The notes beneath the pieces are model-generated. The model had not been told where the DNA came from. It did no database searches and saw only the letters and a list, made by a program, of their open reading frames with translations. Both the position numbers and the translations under genes were made by a program. Positions 33,655 through 42,405 of a stretch of DNA of 64,000 nucleotides are shown piece after piece; positions within the stretch are counted from its first letter, which is position 1, and each line of letters starts with the position of its first letter. The stretch covers positions 62,001 to 126,000 of the forward strand of contig NZ_JBGCBY010000014.1 of NCBI RefSeq assembly GCF_041262165.1, in the 5' to 3' direction. Source of the DNA: Streptacidiphilus sp041262165. Its GTDB lineage: Bacteria; Actinomycetota; Actinomycetes; Streptomycetales; Streptomycetaceae.

Positions 33655-33696
33655 TGGCTGAGGGGCCGTGTCCGGGGAGGCACGGCCCCTCAGCCA
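33655..33696 (+). terminator. Terminator of the dnaK operon
   Basis: A perfect 16-bp stem, TGGCTGAGGGGCCGTG (33655-33670) with CACGGCCCCTCAGCCA (33681-33696), has a 10-base loop 26 bases after the hspR stop. Confidence 0.85.
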
Positions 33697-33741
33697 TTCA
33701 GTACCCGGGCCGTCGAGGAGAATCGGCCAGGGGGTCGGCGG

Positions 33742-33894
33742 TCAGGGGGCGGGCGTGGAGTGCACTGACAGGCTGTTGGAGTTACTGGCCCAGACACTGT
33801 CGGCGGATGCTGCCCCAGCCCCTACCAGCAGGGCCGCACCCGCGATGCAGATCGCCACGAGAGCAGTACGAACTGTGCGTAGTGCGGTGAACAT
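33742..33894 (-). CDS. Small secreted peptide precursor (50 residues)
   Basis: An ATG at 33894 preceded by GGAAGGAAG about ten bases upstream opens 50 codons. Residues 1-31 form a textbook Sec signal peptide: basic n-region (MFTALRTVRTA), hydrophobic core (LVAICIAGAALLVGAGAA) and an AxA site (ASA) before Asp32. The mature product would be only about 19 residues, Ser/Asn-rich (DSVWASNSNSLSVHSTPAP). No homologue comes to mind. It is convergent with the dnaK operon and divergent from the remnant at 34059. Confidence 0.65.
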   Translation of the reverse strand: MFTALRTVRTALVAICIAGAALLVGAGAASADSVWASNSNSLSVHSTPAP

Positions 33895-34058
33895 GCGACC
33901 ACTTCCTTCCGCGCGAGGAACACATCACTCGATGAGAACCCGAAAGTCATTTTCTGTCTGGCACTGAGTGACCATCCCCCGGCAGTCACCCACCACAATG
34001 GGGTACAGATCAGCCCTGCTTCAGTGTTCGATGATGGCAACAAGTGGTCGGACGCTAA

Positions 34059-34225
34059 GTGGCCAGAGAAGATTTCGGGGTAACTGTGGGCAAATCACAG
34101 CAGGCTGAGCTGCAGCTGCCGCCTGAGCTGAGCGAGGCCACAGTGGCCGTCTACCTGCAGGCTCTGCACGACGGCGAGTTCCGGTGGGAGGCTGCCGCAG
34201 GCGCCACCGGTCTGACCGGCGAAGC
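34059..34225 (+). pseudogene. Remnant of a helix-turn-helix regulator N-terminus
   Basis: In this frame the protein begins like a common streptomycete transcriptional regulator (SQQAELQLPPELSEATVAVY, then GEFRWEAAAGATGLTGEA). At about 34225 the similarity stops, and the frame continues as Arg-rich nonsense. The sequence then matches another family in a different frame, so this looks like a deletion junction. The regulator assignment is by eye. Confidence 0.5.
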
Positions 34226-34227
34226 GC

Positions 34228-34512
34228 ATGCAGTCCGCCGACCTCGCCTTCGCGTACATAGGCTCGCCGCTCTCGGCGGGTGTGGGCATGGAGCTGGGCT
34301 GGGCCACCGCGTTGCGCAAGCCCGTGGTCCTGCTCGTGGACGAGACCGTGGCGCACAGTCCGATGATCTCGACCCTCGAAGAGGTCTCCCCCGTACTGCC
34401 GATCCACTTCGATGCGGGCTGGACCGCGCAGGCCCTGCGGCATGCCGTGGTCACCGCGCTGGACTGGGCGGACACCTCGGTCATCTACCCGGAGTCCGCG
34501 GAGTCCGCCTGA
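34228..34512 (+). pseudogene. C-terminal fragment of a nucleoside 2-deoxyribosyltransferase-like gene
   Basis: 94 residues: MQSADLAFAYIGSPLSAGVG, then MELGWATALRKPVVLLVDET, resembling the second half of the nucleoside 2-deoxyribosyltransferase fold. The first half, with the nucleotide-binding strand, is absent. It is replaced by the regulator remnant in another frame. It could be expressed as a short protein from its ATG, but no ribosome site is evident. A gene-fusing deletion is the simplest explanation. Confidence 0.5.
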
Positions 34513-34542
34513 TCCCGGCGGCCCCGCAGGCCCAACTCGGTC

Positions 34543-35694
34543 TCACCTCGCGATCAGCGCACCGCTCGCCAGTCCCCGAAGGGTCCTCGCGCCCACAACC
34601 GCCCACGCAGTGACGAGCAGCGCGAACAGCGCCACCGCGAGCACGGCGAACAGGTCGAGTCCGGTCATCCTGGCCAGTCCGGCCGCGCCGGTGACGCAGG
34701 TGCCCACCGGGAAGGTGTACGCCCACCAGGTCATCCCGAACGGCATCCCCTCGCGAAGCGCCCTGAGCGTCACCGATCCGGCTACGCCGAGCCACAGCAT
34801 CGCGAACCCGAACACGGCCACCCCGTAGACCAGCGCGAACCCGCGCAGCGCGGGCGCGACACGGGCGAACTGGGTGACGGCCGTCACCGACTGCCCGAGC
34901 GGGCCCAGGACCAGGAACAGTGTCGGGACGAGCAGCAGCGGCAGGGGCTGCTCGTGCACCAGGCGGCTCCAGATCCCGGGCAGCAGGACCAGCACCGCCA
35001 GCAGGCTCGCCCCGAACAGCGCCACGCAGACGGCCAGCATCGTGCCCTGCGCCTGCCCGGCGGGAAGATGCGGGATCAGCGCCGGGCCCAGCGCCGCCGA
35101 CACCATTGGTGCGACCACGGGCAGCAGCCAGGTCGGGGCGCTGCCGCCCCGCTCGACCCGGTAGCGCGCGATCAGCAGGTACAGCACACGCATCGCGACG
35201 CCGATCCCGTACAGGGTCCCGGCCGTCCACAGTCCGGCGTCGAGCAGCACTCCCGCAGTGGAACCGACCCCTGCCCCGGCGCCCGCGCCCGCTCCCGTCC
35301 CCACTCCCGCTAGGGCAGCGATCAGCGGCGCGCCGGCACCCAGTGCCCCGGCGCCGACGGCGAGCATCGCCATCGGCGGACAGCCGAGGAAGACGGCGGT
35401 CGCCGGGTCGTCCAGGGCCCTGATCCGGTCCGGCAGCCGGCGCGCGGTGAGTCTGGTGGCCGCGAGGGCGACCAGCAGCAGCAGCGACAGCGCCCACACC
35501 GCTGCCGCCAGGTCGGTCAGCTCCCGGCTCTGCACCGCCTGCGGCAGGGCGTGCGCGCCGTTGGCGACGATGGCCGTGCCCATGACCGCCGCGTACCAGT
35601 TGGGGCCAAACCGTCCTGCGGCGCCGGGGATGCGGGGTGCGCGAGGGGACACGACGGCGGTTCGGGCCAGTCGGGCGGGTGTGGTGGCGGTCAT
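34543..35694 (-). CDS. TDT-family (TehA/SLAC1-like) transporter
   Basis: 383 residues from the ATG at 35694 with GGGGG ahead. About ten hydrophobic helices are present; FGPNWYAAVMGTAIVANGAHA at the start and GMTWWAYTFPVGTC near the end are characteristic of the tellurite-resistance/dicarboxylate transporter (TDT) family. Substrate may be an organic acid or anion. It is divergent from a LysR-type gene, 94 bases away, which probably controls it. A Gly/Ala-rich insertion (GVGTGAGAGAGAGVGSTAG) lies mid-protein. Confidence 0.85.
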   Translation of the reverse strand: MTATTPARLARTAVVSPRAPRIPGAAGRFGPNWYAAVMGTAIVANGAHALPQAVQSRELTDLAAAVWALSLLLLVALAATRLTARRLPDRIRALDDPATAVFLGCPPMAMLAVGAGALGAGAPLIAALAGVGTGAGAGAGAGVGSTAGVLLDAGLWTAGTLYGIGVAMRVLYLLIARYRVERGGSAPTWLLPVVAPMVSAALGPALIPHLPAGQAQGTMLAVCVALFGASLLAVLVLLPGIWSRLVHEQPLPLLLVPTLFLVLGPLGQSVTAVTQFARVAPALRGFALVYGVAVFGFAMLWLGVAGSVTLRALREGMPFGMTWWAYTFPVGTCVTGAAGLARMTGLDLFAVLAVALFALLVTAWAVVGARTLRGLASGALIAR

Positions 35695-35742
35695 ACCCCC
35701 ACAGTCGCCGCCGAGGTCCGCCGCCGGTAGCGGCAACAGTCC

Positions 35743-35754
35743 TATGAGCCCATA
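35743..35754. promoter_or_regulatory. Candidate LysR operator
   Basis: The palindrome TATG-AGCC-CATA lies midway between the transporter and LysR start codons, in the place of a LysR recognition half-site pair (T-N11-A type). A related CTATGG follows at 35762-35767. Confidence 0.5.
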
Positions 35755-35788
35755 AGCGAACTCTATGGCGAGGCTCTAACCTGGACTG

Positions 35789-36808
35789 ATGACCCGCCCC
35801 GGCCCCACCCCCGGCCCCACCCCCGGCCCTGCTCGCGACCCCAGCTCCGGTCCCAGCCCCGCCTCCGGACCCGTACCGCCGTCCCGTGCACCGCTCTCCC
35901 ACCGCGTGCCGGACCTGGGCGCGCTGGAACTGCTGCTCGCGGTCATCCGCCTCGGCAGCCTCGGCCGCGCCGCCGCCGAGCTCGGGGTCACCCAGCCCGC
36001 CGCGTCCGCGCGGATCGCCGGCATGGAGCGGCAGATAGGGGTTCCGCTGCTGGAGCGCTCGCCGCGCGGCTCGCGCCCCACCGAAGCGGGCTCGCTGGTC
36101 GCCGAGTGGGCCGGTCCGGTGTTCGCCGCCGCCCAGGCCCTGGACGCGGGCATCTCGGCGCTGCGCGAGCGGCGGGACGCCAGGCTGCGGGTGTCGGCGA
36201 GTCTCACCGTGGCCGAGTACCTGATGCCGCGCTGGCTGATGGCCCTGCACGCGTCCCTGCCCGGCACAGCGGTCACCCTGCGGGCGGCCAACTCGGCCGA
36301 CGTGGCGGCGCAGGTACTCGCCGGCGAGGCGGACCTCGGATTCGTCGAGGGGCTGCGCATCCCGGCCGGACTGGACGAGGTGCAGATCGCCGCGGACCGG
36401 CTGCTGCTGGTCGTCGGCCTGGACCACCCCTGGGCCCGGCGCAGGGTGCCCGTCGGTGGTGCGGAGCTGGCGGCGACCGCGCTGGTGCTGCGCGAGCAGG
36501 GCTCGGGCACCAGGGAGGTGCTCGACCGGGCGCTCGCCCCGTACGGGGGGACGGCCACCCCGCTGCTGGTACTGGCCTCGACGACGGCGCTCAAGGCCGC
36601 TGCGGTGAGCGGCGCGGGGCCGGTGGTGCTCAGCGAGCTCGCCGTCGCCGACGAACTGGCGCGCGGCCGCCTGGTCGCCGTCCCGCTCGCCGACCTGGAC
36701 CTCAGCCGCCCGCTCCGCGCGGTCTGGCCCACCGGCACCCGCCCGGCCGGCCCCGCCCGCGACCTGCTCTCGCTGACCCGGAGCCGGAGCTCGCCGGCTG
36801 CGCCATGA
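35789..36808 (+). CDS. LysR-family transcriptional regulator
   Basis: 339 residues. A Pro/Ser-rich N-terminal extension of about 35 residues may be partly untranslated. The helix-turn-helix (LELLLAVIRLGSLGRAAAEL, then VTQPAASARIAGMERQIG) is at about 48-105. The effector-binding domain follows (RLRVSASLTVAEYLMPRWLM, LAGEADLGFVEG). Divergent orientation with the TDT transporter is the classic LysR target arrangement. Confidence 0.9.
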   Translation: MTRPGPTPGPTPGPARDPSSGPSPASGPVPPSRAPLSHRVPDLGALELLLAVIRLGSLGRAAAELGVTQPAASARIAGMERQIGVPLLERSPRGSRPTEAGSLVAEWAGPVFAAAQALDAGISALRERRDARLRVSASLTVAEYLMPRWLMALHASLPGTAVTLRAANSADVAAQVLAGEADLGFVEGLRIPAGLDEVQIAADRLLLVVGLDHPWARRRVPVGGAELAATALVLREQGSGTREVLDRALAPYGGTATPLLVLASTTALKAAAVSGAGPVVLSELAVADELARGRLVAVPLADLDLSRPLRAVWPTGTRPAGPARDLLSLTRSRSSPAAP

Positions 36809-36815
36809 CTCCCCG

Positions 36816-37217
36816 TCAGAACTTGGCGACGGTACGGGCCTCGCGGGCGGAGCCCGCCACCGCCGCGAGGTCGGCGCCGGTCGAGGCGGTGACGGCGGCA
36901 GCCACCGCGCCCTCCACGAACGGCGCGTCAACGAGCACGACGTCCTCGCGCCCCACGTCCTCCAGCACCGCACGGGCCGTCAGGACGGAGCTGCCGAGGT
37001 CGGGCAGAATCAGCACGCCCGCGCCGCAATCGGCCTCCGCGACGGCCGCCACGACCAGGTCGTAGCTGGTGCCGAGGCCGCCGTCCTCGGTGCCGCCGGC
37101 GACCGCGACCGGGACCAGTCCGCCGCCCAGTTGGTCCAGCAGAGTGCGCAGCCCCGCCGCCAGCTCAGCGCTGTGCGACACGAGTACGATGCCCACAGAT
37201 CCACCAGGTCCGCTCAT
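36816..37217 (-). CDS. dhaM: Dihydroxyacetone kinase phosphotransfer subunit DhaM (EIIA-Man type)
   Basis: 133 residues from the ATG at 37217. It opens GIVLVSHSAELAAGL, in which the His is the phosphorylated residue of EIIA-mannose domains; GTSYDLVVAAVAEAD and LILPDLGSS follow. It carries phosphate from PTS HPr to DhaL-bound ADP. Only the EIIA domain is present, without HPr or EI fusion. It is divergent from dhaK across a gap of 47 bases. Confidence 0.9.
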   Translation of the reverse strand: MSGPGGSVGIVLVSHSAELAAGLRTLLDQLGGGLVPVAVAGGTEDGGLGTSYDLVVAAVAEADCGAGVLILPDLGSSVLTARAVLEDVGREDVVLVDAPFVEGAVAAAVTASTGADLAAVAGSAREARTVAKF

Positions 37218-37264
37218 GCTCGCCAAGGCTAGTGCCACCCCCGGCCACCCCGAGGAGCCTCCGC

Positions 37265-38263
37265 ATGAAGAAGCTGATCAACGACCCGGACCAGGTCGTG
37301 TCCGACGCCCTGGCGGGGATCGCCGCCGCGCACCCCCGACTGAGCGTCGACCCGAAGAACCGGGTGATCACCCGCGCGGCGCAGACCCGGATCGGCAAGG
37401 TCGCCCTGGTGTCGGGCGGTGGCTCGGGACACGAGCCGCTGCACGGCGGCTTCGTGGGCCTGGGAATGCTGGATGCCGCCTGCCCCGGCGAGGTGTTCAC
37501 CTCACCCGTCCCCGGCCAGATGCTGACGGCGGCGCAGTCCGTCGACGGCGGCGCGGGAGTGGTGTTCGTGGTCAAGAACTACACCGGCGACGTCCTCAAC
37601 TTCGGGATGGCAGCGGAGCTGGCTCAGGACGAGGGCATCGCGGTGGAGACCGTCCTGGTGGACGACGACGTCGCGGTGCGGGACTCCACCTGGACCGCCG
37701 GACGGCGCGGAACCGGGGCGACCCTGTTCGTGGAGAAGATCGCCGGTGCCGCCGCCGAACGGGGCGCGAGCCTCGCCGAGGTGGCGGCGATCGGGCGGCG
37801 GGTCAACGCTGCGTCGCGCTCCTTCGCGGTCGCGCTGACCTCGTGCACGACCCCGGCCGCCGGGCGTCCCGGCTTCGACCTGCCGGAGGACGAGATCGAG
37901 GTGGGCGTCGGCATCCACGGCGAGCCGGGCCGCAGCCGCGAGAAGATCCGCCCCGCGAAGGAGATCGTCGCGGACGCGATGGCGGCGATCCTCGACGACC
38001 AGCCGCTGTCCGAGGGTGAGGAGGTCCTCGTCCTGGTCAACGGTCTGGGCGCGACCCCGCTGCTGGAGCTCTACATCGTCTTCGGCGAGGTGTCCTCGAT
38101 CCTCGGAGCCCGGGGCGTGCGGATCGCCCGCAGCCTGGTCGGCGACTACGTGACCAGCCTCGACATGGCCGGAGTGTCGATCACCCTGTGCCGGGTGAAC
38201 CCGGAACTGCTCGCGCTGTGGGACGCACCCGTGGACACCCCCGCTCTGCGCTGGGGGGTCTGA
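37265..38263 (+). CDS. dhaK: Dihydroxyacetone kinase substrate-binding subunit DhaK
   Basis: 332 residues, ATG with GAGGAG upstream. The VSGGGSGHEPLHGGFVG loop and VVKNYTGDVLNF are DhaK hallmarks; the His in VGIHGEPG forms the hemiaminal with dihydroxyacetone. The PTS-type arrangement with separate DhaL and DhaM is complete here. Product: dihydroxyacetone phosphate for glycolysis. Confidence 0.95.
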   Translation: MKKLINDPDQVVSDALAGIAAAHPRLSVDPKNRVITRAAQTRIGKVALVSGGGSGHEPLHGGFVGLGMLDAACPGEVFTSPVPGQMLTAAQSVDGGAGVVFVVKNYTGDVLNFGMAAELAQDEGIAVETVLVDDDVAVRDSTWTAGRRGTGATLFVEKIAGAAAERGASLAEVAAIGRRVNAASRSFAVALTSCTTPAAGRPGFDLPEDEIEVGVGIHGEPGRSREKIRPAKEIVADAMAAILDDQPLSEGEEVLVLVNGLGATPLLELYIVFGEVSSILGARGVRIARSLVGDYVTSLDMAGVSITLCRVNPELLALWDAPVDTPALRWGV

Positions 38264-38267
38264 GCCG

Positions 38268-38912
38268 ATGCCGGAGGTGCTGGAAGCGGCCGCCGCCCGG
38301 GACTGGATGCTGGAGTCCGCGGCCTCGGTGGCCCGCGAACGCGGGCGGTTGACCGAGCTGGACGCCGCCATCGGCGACGGCGACCACGGGACCAACCTGC
38401 AACGGGGCTTCACCGCGGTCGTGGCCGCACTCGGCGGCTTCGACCCGCCGACGCCCGGAGCGGTGCTGGTGAAGGCCGGGACGACGCTGATCTCCAGCGT
38501 CGGCGGCGCGTCCGGCCCGCTGTACGGGAGCGCGCTTCGCGCCGTGGGCAAGGCCCTGGACCTGCCTGCGGCGGACGGGAAGCAACTGCTCGCCGCGCTG
38601 GCTGCGGGGCGCGACGCGCTCCAGCGCCTGGGTGGGGCGGTGGCCGGGGACAAGACGATGGTGGACGTGTGGATCCCCGCCGTCGCCGAGTTCGACTTCG
38701 CCCTCGCAGGCGGAGCGAGCCTGCCGGGGGCGGCCGCGTCCGCGGCCGGGGCGGCGGGACGCGGCGCCGAGGACACCGTCCCGCTGCAGGCCCGCAAGGG
38801 CCGGGCCTCCTACCTCGGCCCGCGCAGCATCGGCCACCAGGATCCGGGGGCGACCTCGTCCGCGCTGCTGTTCCGGGCGCTGGCCGTCGTTCTCGGACGC
38901 GAGCCGGGGTAG
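38268..38912 (+). CDS. dhaL: Dihydroxyacetone kinase ADP-binding subunit DhaL
   Basis: 214 residues, starting four bases after dhaK. IGDGDHGTNLQRG carries the Asp residues that bind Mg-ADP; SSVGGASGPLYGSAL and GDKTMVDVWIPA are conserved. The C-terminus (YLGPRSIGHQDPGATSSALL) is complete. DhaL receives phosphate from DhaM and passes it to the substrate held by DhaK. Confidence 0.95.
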   Translation: MPEVLEAAAARDWMLESAASVARERGRLTELDAAIGDGDHGTNLQRGFTAVVAALGGFDPPTPGAVLVKAGTTLISSVGGASGPLYGSALRAVGKALDLPAADGKQLLAALAAGRDALQRLGGAVAGDKTMVDVWIPAVAEFDFALAGGASLPGAAASAAGAAGRGAEDTVPLQARKGRASYLGPRSIGHQDPGATSSALLFRALAVVLGREPG

Positions 38913-38918
38913 CGGCGC

Positions 38919-38946
38919 CCGGGTGCCAGGCCCCGGGTGCCAGGCC
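38919..38946. repeat. Two perfect 14-bp tandem repeats after dhaL
   Basis: CCGGGTGCCAGGCC occurs twice in tandem (38919-38932 and 38933-38946), with a degenerate third CCAGGCC at 38952-38958, between dhaL and the convergent amidase gene. Confidence 0.7.
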
Positions 38947-38977
38947 TCGTTCCAGGCCCCGGACAGCAAGCCTCGGC

Positions 38978-39775
38978 TCAGCGCTGCTGCGGGGCCTGAA
39001 TGCCCATCAGCCGGTCCCGCAGCACCGGGAAGTCCGCGCGGGCCCTGGCCACCGCGCCGGGGTCGAGGTCCACGGTGAGGACCTCCTCGCCCGTTCCCGC
39101 CTCGGCGAGCACCACGCCCCACGGATCCACGACCAGGCTGTGTCCCGCCTGTTCGACCCCGCCGTGCGTCCCCGCCGTGTTGCAGGCCAGGACGAAAGCC
39201 TGCTCCTCGACCGCACGGGCGCGGGCGAAGAGGGTCCAGTGGTCCCGTCGGCGCGCGGGCCAGGCGGCGGGGACGACGAAGATCTCCGTGCCGGCGTCGA
39301 GCAGTCCCCGGAACAGCTCGGGGAACCGCAGGTCGTAGCAGGTGGCCAGGCCGAGAGTGGCGAAGTCGGTGGCGGCGACCACGAGTTCGGTACCCGCACC
39401 CATGGCGACGGCCTCGCCCTGGTCAAAGCCGAAGCGGTGCATCTTGCGGTAGGTGTGGGTGAGCTCGCCGGAGGGGGAGAACAGCAGCGAGGTGTTGAAC
39501 ATCGGCCCGTCGGGGTCGCGTTCGACGATCGAACCCGCATGCAGCCACACCCCGGCGTCCCGGGCGGCGGCGGACATGGCCTCGGCGGTCGGCCCGTCCA
39601 GGGTCTCCGCGCCCGGCGACCACGCTTCGTAGGCGAAGCCCCCGAGCGCCCACAGCTCCGGCAGCACCACCAGGTCAGAACCGTGTTGGGCACGCACCAG
39701 GTCCGCGGCGCGCACCCGCCGGGCCTCCGCGGACTCCCCCGGGTCGACGTCGAGTTGGATGAGCGAGGCGCGCAC
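38978..39775 (-). CDS. Carbon-nitrogen hydrolase (nitrilase family, omega-amidase-like)
   Basis: 265 residues from a GTG with GGGAGGG upstream; the open frame reaches 39994 but without a comparable site. The catalytic triad is seen as Glu in VVLPELWALGG, Lys in TYRKMHRFGF and Cys in LATCYDLRFPE. Downstream PAAWPARRRDHWTLFARARA is typical of the YafV/omega-amidase subgroup. It hydrolyses amides such as alpha-ketoglutaramate; the exact substrate is inferred from family. Confidence 0.85.
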   Translation of the reverse strand: MRASLIQLDVDPGESAEARRVRAADLVRAQHGSDLVVLPELWALGGFAYEAWSPGAETLDGPTAEAMSAAARDAGVWLHAGSIVERDPDGPMFNTSLLFSPSGELTHTYRKMHRFGFDQGEAVAMGAGTELVVAATDFATLGLATCYDLRFPELFRGLLDAGTEIFVVPAAWPARRRDHWTLFARARAVEEQAFVLACNTAGTHGGVEQAGHSLVVDPWGVVLAEAGTGEEVLTVDLDPGAVARARADFPVLRDRLMGIQAPQQR

Positions 39776-40037
39776 GGTACCACCCTCCCTGGCAAGGGCC
39801 TTACGATCTCTACGATCAACACGTGAAAGCGCTGACCCGGTGACACGGGTGAGCGTAACGTGCCAATAGCGCATTCGCCGGTCCGGCCAGCTCCGAGGAG
39901 CGGGCGGCGGCGCCTGCGCGACGCGGGACAGGCCCCAGGACGGACAGAGACTCATCCAGACACACCGAGACTGACCCGCAAAGGGGCCATCCAATCAATC
40001 ACACCGCCCGCCCGACCGTGGCCGAGGGGTCGAGAAC

Positions 40038-40865
40038 GTGACCGACACGCAGATAGTCCAGGGGTTTGCCGACGCCTGGACCCAGTCCATCGAGGCCGTC
40101 TCCGAGCTGGTGGCCCCACTCACCGAGGGCGAGTGGAACCGCCCCACGGAGTGCCCGGGTTGGTCCGTGCGAGACGTCGTCTCGCACGTCATAGCCATGG
40201 AACTGGAGCTGCTGGGCGATCCGCGCCCGATCCACACGCTCCCGCGCGATCTGCGGCATGTCGTGGACGAGTTCACCCGCTACTGCGAGGTCCCGGTCGA
40301 CAAGCGGCGCTGCCACACCGCTCCGGAGATGACCGGGGAGCTGGAGTACACGATCATCCGGCGTTCGCGGTCGCTGCGCGAGAGCCGGTACGAGCCCATG
40401 GACGAAGTGCGCTGGCCGATGGGTCCGTACTCCCGCGACGTGCCGTACCACCAGCTGCTGCGCACCCGCGTGTTCGACGTGTGGACCCATGAGCAGGACC
40501 TGCGCCGGGCGCTGCGCACGCCGGGCGACTTGGACTCGCCCTCGGCGGTGGTCACCCGCGACTACCTGATCGAGATGCTGCCGAAGGCCGTGGCCAAGCT
40601 GGCCGGGGCGCCGGCCGGCTCGACCGTGGTCTTCGACGTCCACGGACCGCTGGAGTTCATGCGGACGGTGCGCGTGGACGAGAACGGGCACGGCAGCGTC
40701 GACGAGCAGGTGCCGCTGGCCCCGGCGGTGCGGCTGACCACCGACTGGGAGACCTACGCCCGGCTGGCGTGCGGGCGCGTCCCGGTGGCGACGGCGAACG
40801 TCAAGGTCGAGGGCGACGAGGCCCTGGCCCGGCGGATACTGGAGAACTTCTCCGTCACGCCGTGA
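40038..40865 (+). CDS. Mycothiol-dependent maleylpyruvate isomerase-like protein
   Basis: 275 residues from a GTG with GAGGGG upstream. The N-terminal DinB-like four-helix domain shows WNRPTECPGWSVRDVVSHVI, with a metal-site His, and FDVWTHEQDLRRAL, the second metal motif. A C-terminal sterol-carrier-like domain (VRLTTDWETYARLACGR) completes the mycothiol-dependent isomerase architecture. The thiol-dependent reaction in vivo is unknown; many such proteins are uncharacterised. Confidence 0.85.
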   Translation: MTDTQIVQGFADAWTQSIEAVSELVAPLTEGEWNRPTECPGWSVRDVVSHVIAMELELLGDPRPIHTLPRDLRHVVDEFTRYCEVPVDKRRCHTAPEMTGELEYTIIRRSRSLRESRYEPMDEVRWPMGPYSRDVPYHQLLRTRVFDVWTHEQDLRRALRTPGDLDSPSAVVTRDYLIEMLPKAVAKLAGAPAGSTVVFDVHGPLEFMRTVRVDENGHGSVDEQVPLAPAVRLTTDWETYARLACGRVPVATANVKVEGDEALARRILENFSVTP

Positions 40866-40890
40866 CTCCCTCACCGCACGCGGTGACCCC

Positions 40891-42351
40891 TCACCGGCCG
40901 ACGCGGCGCAGTTCCGCCTCGCGGCGGGCTGCCTGCGGGCGCAGCCGCAGGACCTGGGCGAGCCCCAGCGCCATCGGCAGGTAGAGCATGCAGAAGGCGA
41001 ACCGGAAGGCGTGCGGGGTGTAGTCGGCCCCGCCGCCGGGCGTCAGCAGGTCCAGGACCAGCCCGATGCCGAACAGGGCGAGCACCGCCGCGACAAAGCC
41101 ACCCATGTTGACGATGCCCGAGGCCGTGCCGATCCGCTCCGGCGGGTTGACCGGCCGGGCGTAGTCGAGGCCGACCAGCGACGCCGGCCCGTTGCTGCCC
41201 ATGGCCACGGTCAGCACGATCAGCAGCCACATCGGGACGTGCGACCCGGGCCAGCCGAGGACCACCGCCCACAGCGCGCCGGTCCCCAGCACCACGGTGA
41301 ACACCAGCGGCGTACGGACGCCCGGGCGGCGCGACACCAGCTGGCCAAACAGCATCGCGAAGCCCATGCCGCTGACGATCACCAGGCTGAGCAGGGAGCC
41401 GGCCACAGCGCGGGAGAGCCCCTGGCCCTCCATCAGGAACGGCATACCCCAGAGCAGCAGGAAGGTCGCGGCGGGGAATGCCGTGGTGAAGTGCACCCAG
41501 AGCCCGAGCCTGGTGCCGGGCTCCCGCCAGGCCGCAGCGATCTGGGCACGCAGCGGCGGCCGAGGCGCGGGCGCCGTGGGCGCGGCGGGCGCCGTGGGCG
41601 CGGCGAGTGCGGTGGCGGTTGCGGTGGCGAGCGCGGACGCGAGCGGGTCGGGCGGCGTGCCGACGGCGGCCTCGCGACGGAAGAGCGGCGCTCGCGGGGG
41701 GCTGTCAGGGGTGTCCCGCAGGAACACCAGCACCAGGGCGAGGACGGCTACGCCGAGCAGCGCCGTGGTGGCGAAGGTGGGCGTCCAGCCGGCGCTGTGC
41801 AGCACCTGGGACAGCACCAAGGTGCTGACGAGGTTGCCGAGCGTGCCGACCAGTCCGGTGAGCTGCGCGATGAAGGGGTTGCGCCGGGCCGGGAACCAGC
41901 GTGCGCCGAGCCGCAGCACGCTGACGAAGGTCATCGCGTCCCCGCAGCCGAGGACGGCGCGGGAGACCAGCGCGGGAGTGAACCCGGTGGAGAAGGCGAA
42001 TCCGAGCTGCCCTGCCGTGAGCAGCAGCAGGCCGGCGCTGAGCACCTGGCGCGGGCCGAGGCGGTCGACGAGCAGGCCGACGGGTATCTGCATCCCGGCG
42101 TAGACCAGCACCTGCAGGATCGAGAAGGTGGAGAGCGCGGACGCGCCGATCCCGAAGCGGGCGGCGGCGTCGATTCCGGCGACACCCAGGCTGGTGCGGT
42201 GGACCACGGCCAGGACGTAGACCGTGACGCCGATGCCCCAGGCGAACCACGCGCCGCGCCCCCCGAGTGCGTCACCGCGCCGGGCGTCGGCGTCGGCGGG
42301 CACGGGGCGGGCACGTGGAGAGGCCACTGGCACGGCAGGATCGGCAGGCAT
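40891..42351 (-). CDS. Major facilitator superfamily transporter
   Basis: 486 residues. Twelve predicted helices with the motif LVDRLGPRQVLSAGL after helix 2, and MQIPVGL just before. An Ala/Thr/Pro-rich cytosolic loop (about residues 225-265) separates the halves. The nitrate/sugar-phosphate-like MFS signature GCGDAMTFVSVLRLGARWFP is present. Substrate unknown. It is convergent with the isomerase gene. Confidence 0.85.
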   Translation of the reverse strand: MPADPAVPVASPRARPVPADADARRGDALGGRGAWFAWGIGVTVYVLAVVHRTSLGVAGIDAAARFGIGASALSTFSILQVLVYAGMQIPVGLLVDRLGPRQVLSAGLLLLTAGQLGFAFSTGFTPALVSRAVLGCGDAMTFVSVLRLGARWFPARRNPFIAQLTGLVGTLGNLVSTLVLSQVLHSAGWTPTFATTALLGVAVLALVLVFLRDTPDSPPRAPLFRREAAVGTPPDPLASALATATATALAAPTAPAAPTAPAPRPPLRAQIAAAWREPGTRLGLWVHFTTAFPAATFLLLWGMPFLMEGQGLSRAVAGSLLSLVIVSGMGFAMLFGQLVSRRPGVRTPLVFTVVLGTGALWAVVLGWPGSHVPMWLLIVLTVAMGSNGPASLVGLDYARPVNPPERIGTASGIVNMGGFVAAVLALFGIGLVLDLLTPGGGADYTPHAFRFAFCMLYLPMALGLAQVLRLRPQAARREAELRRVGR

Positions 42352-42405
42352 GATGCTGCCATCCTATGGTGGGATGAATTCGCCTCGGTCGGCGGGCGGG
42401 CCCTC

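Noticed and set aside
34481..36973. 830-codon minus-strand frame over the LysR gene and TDT transporter
   Set aside because: Arg/Pro/Gly-rich throughout without domains; it is a shadow of two well-recognised genes.
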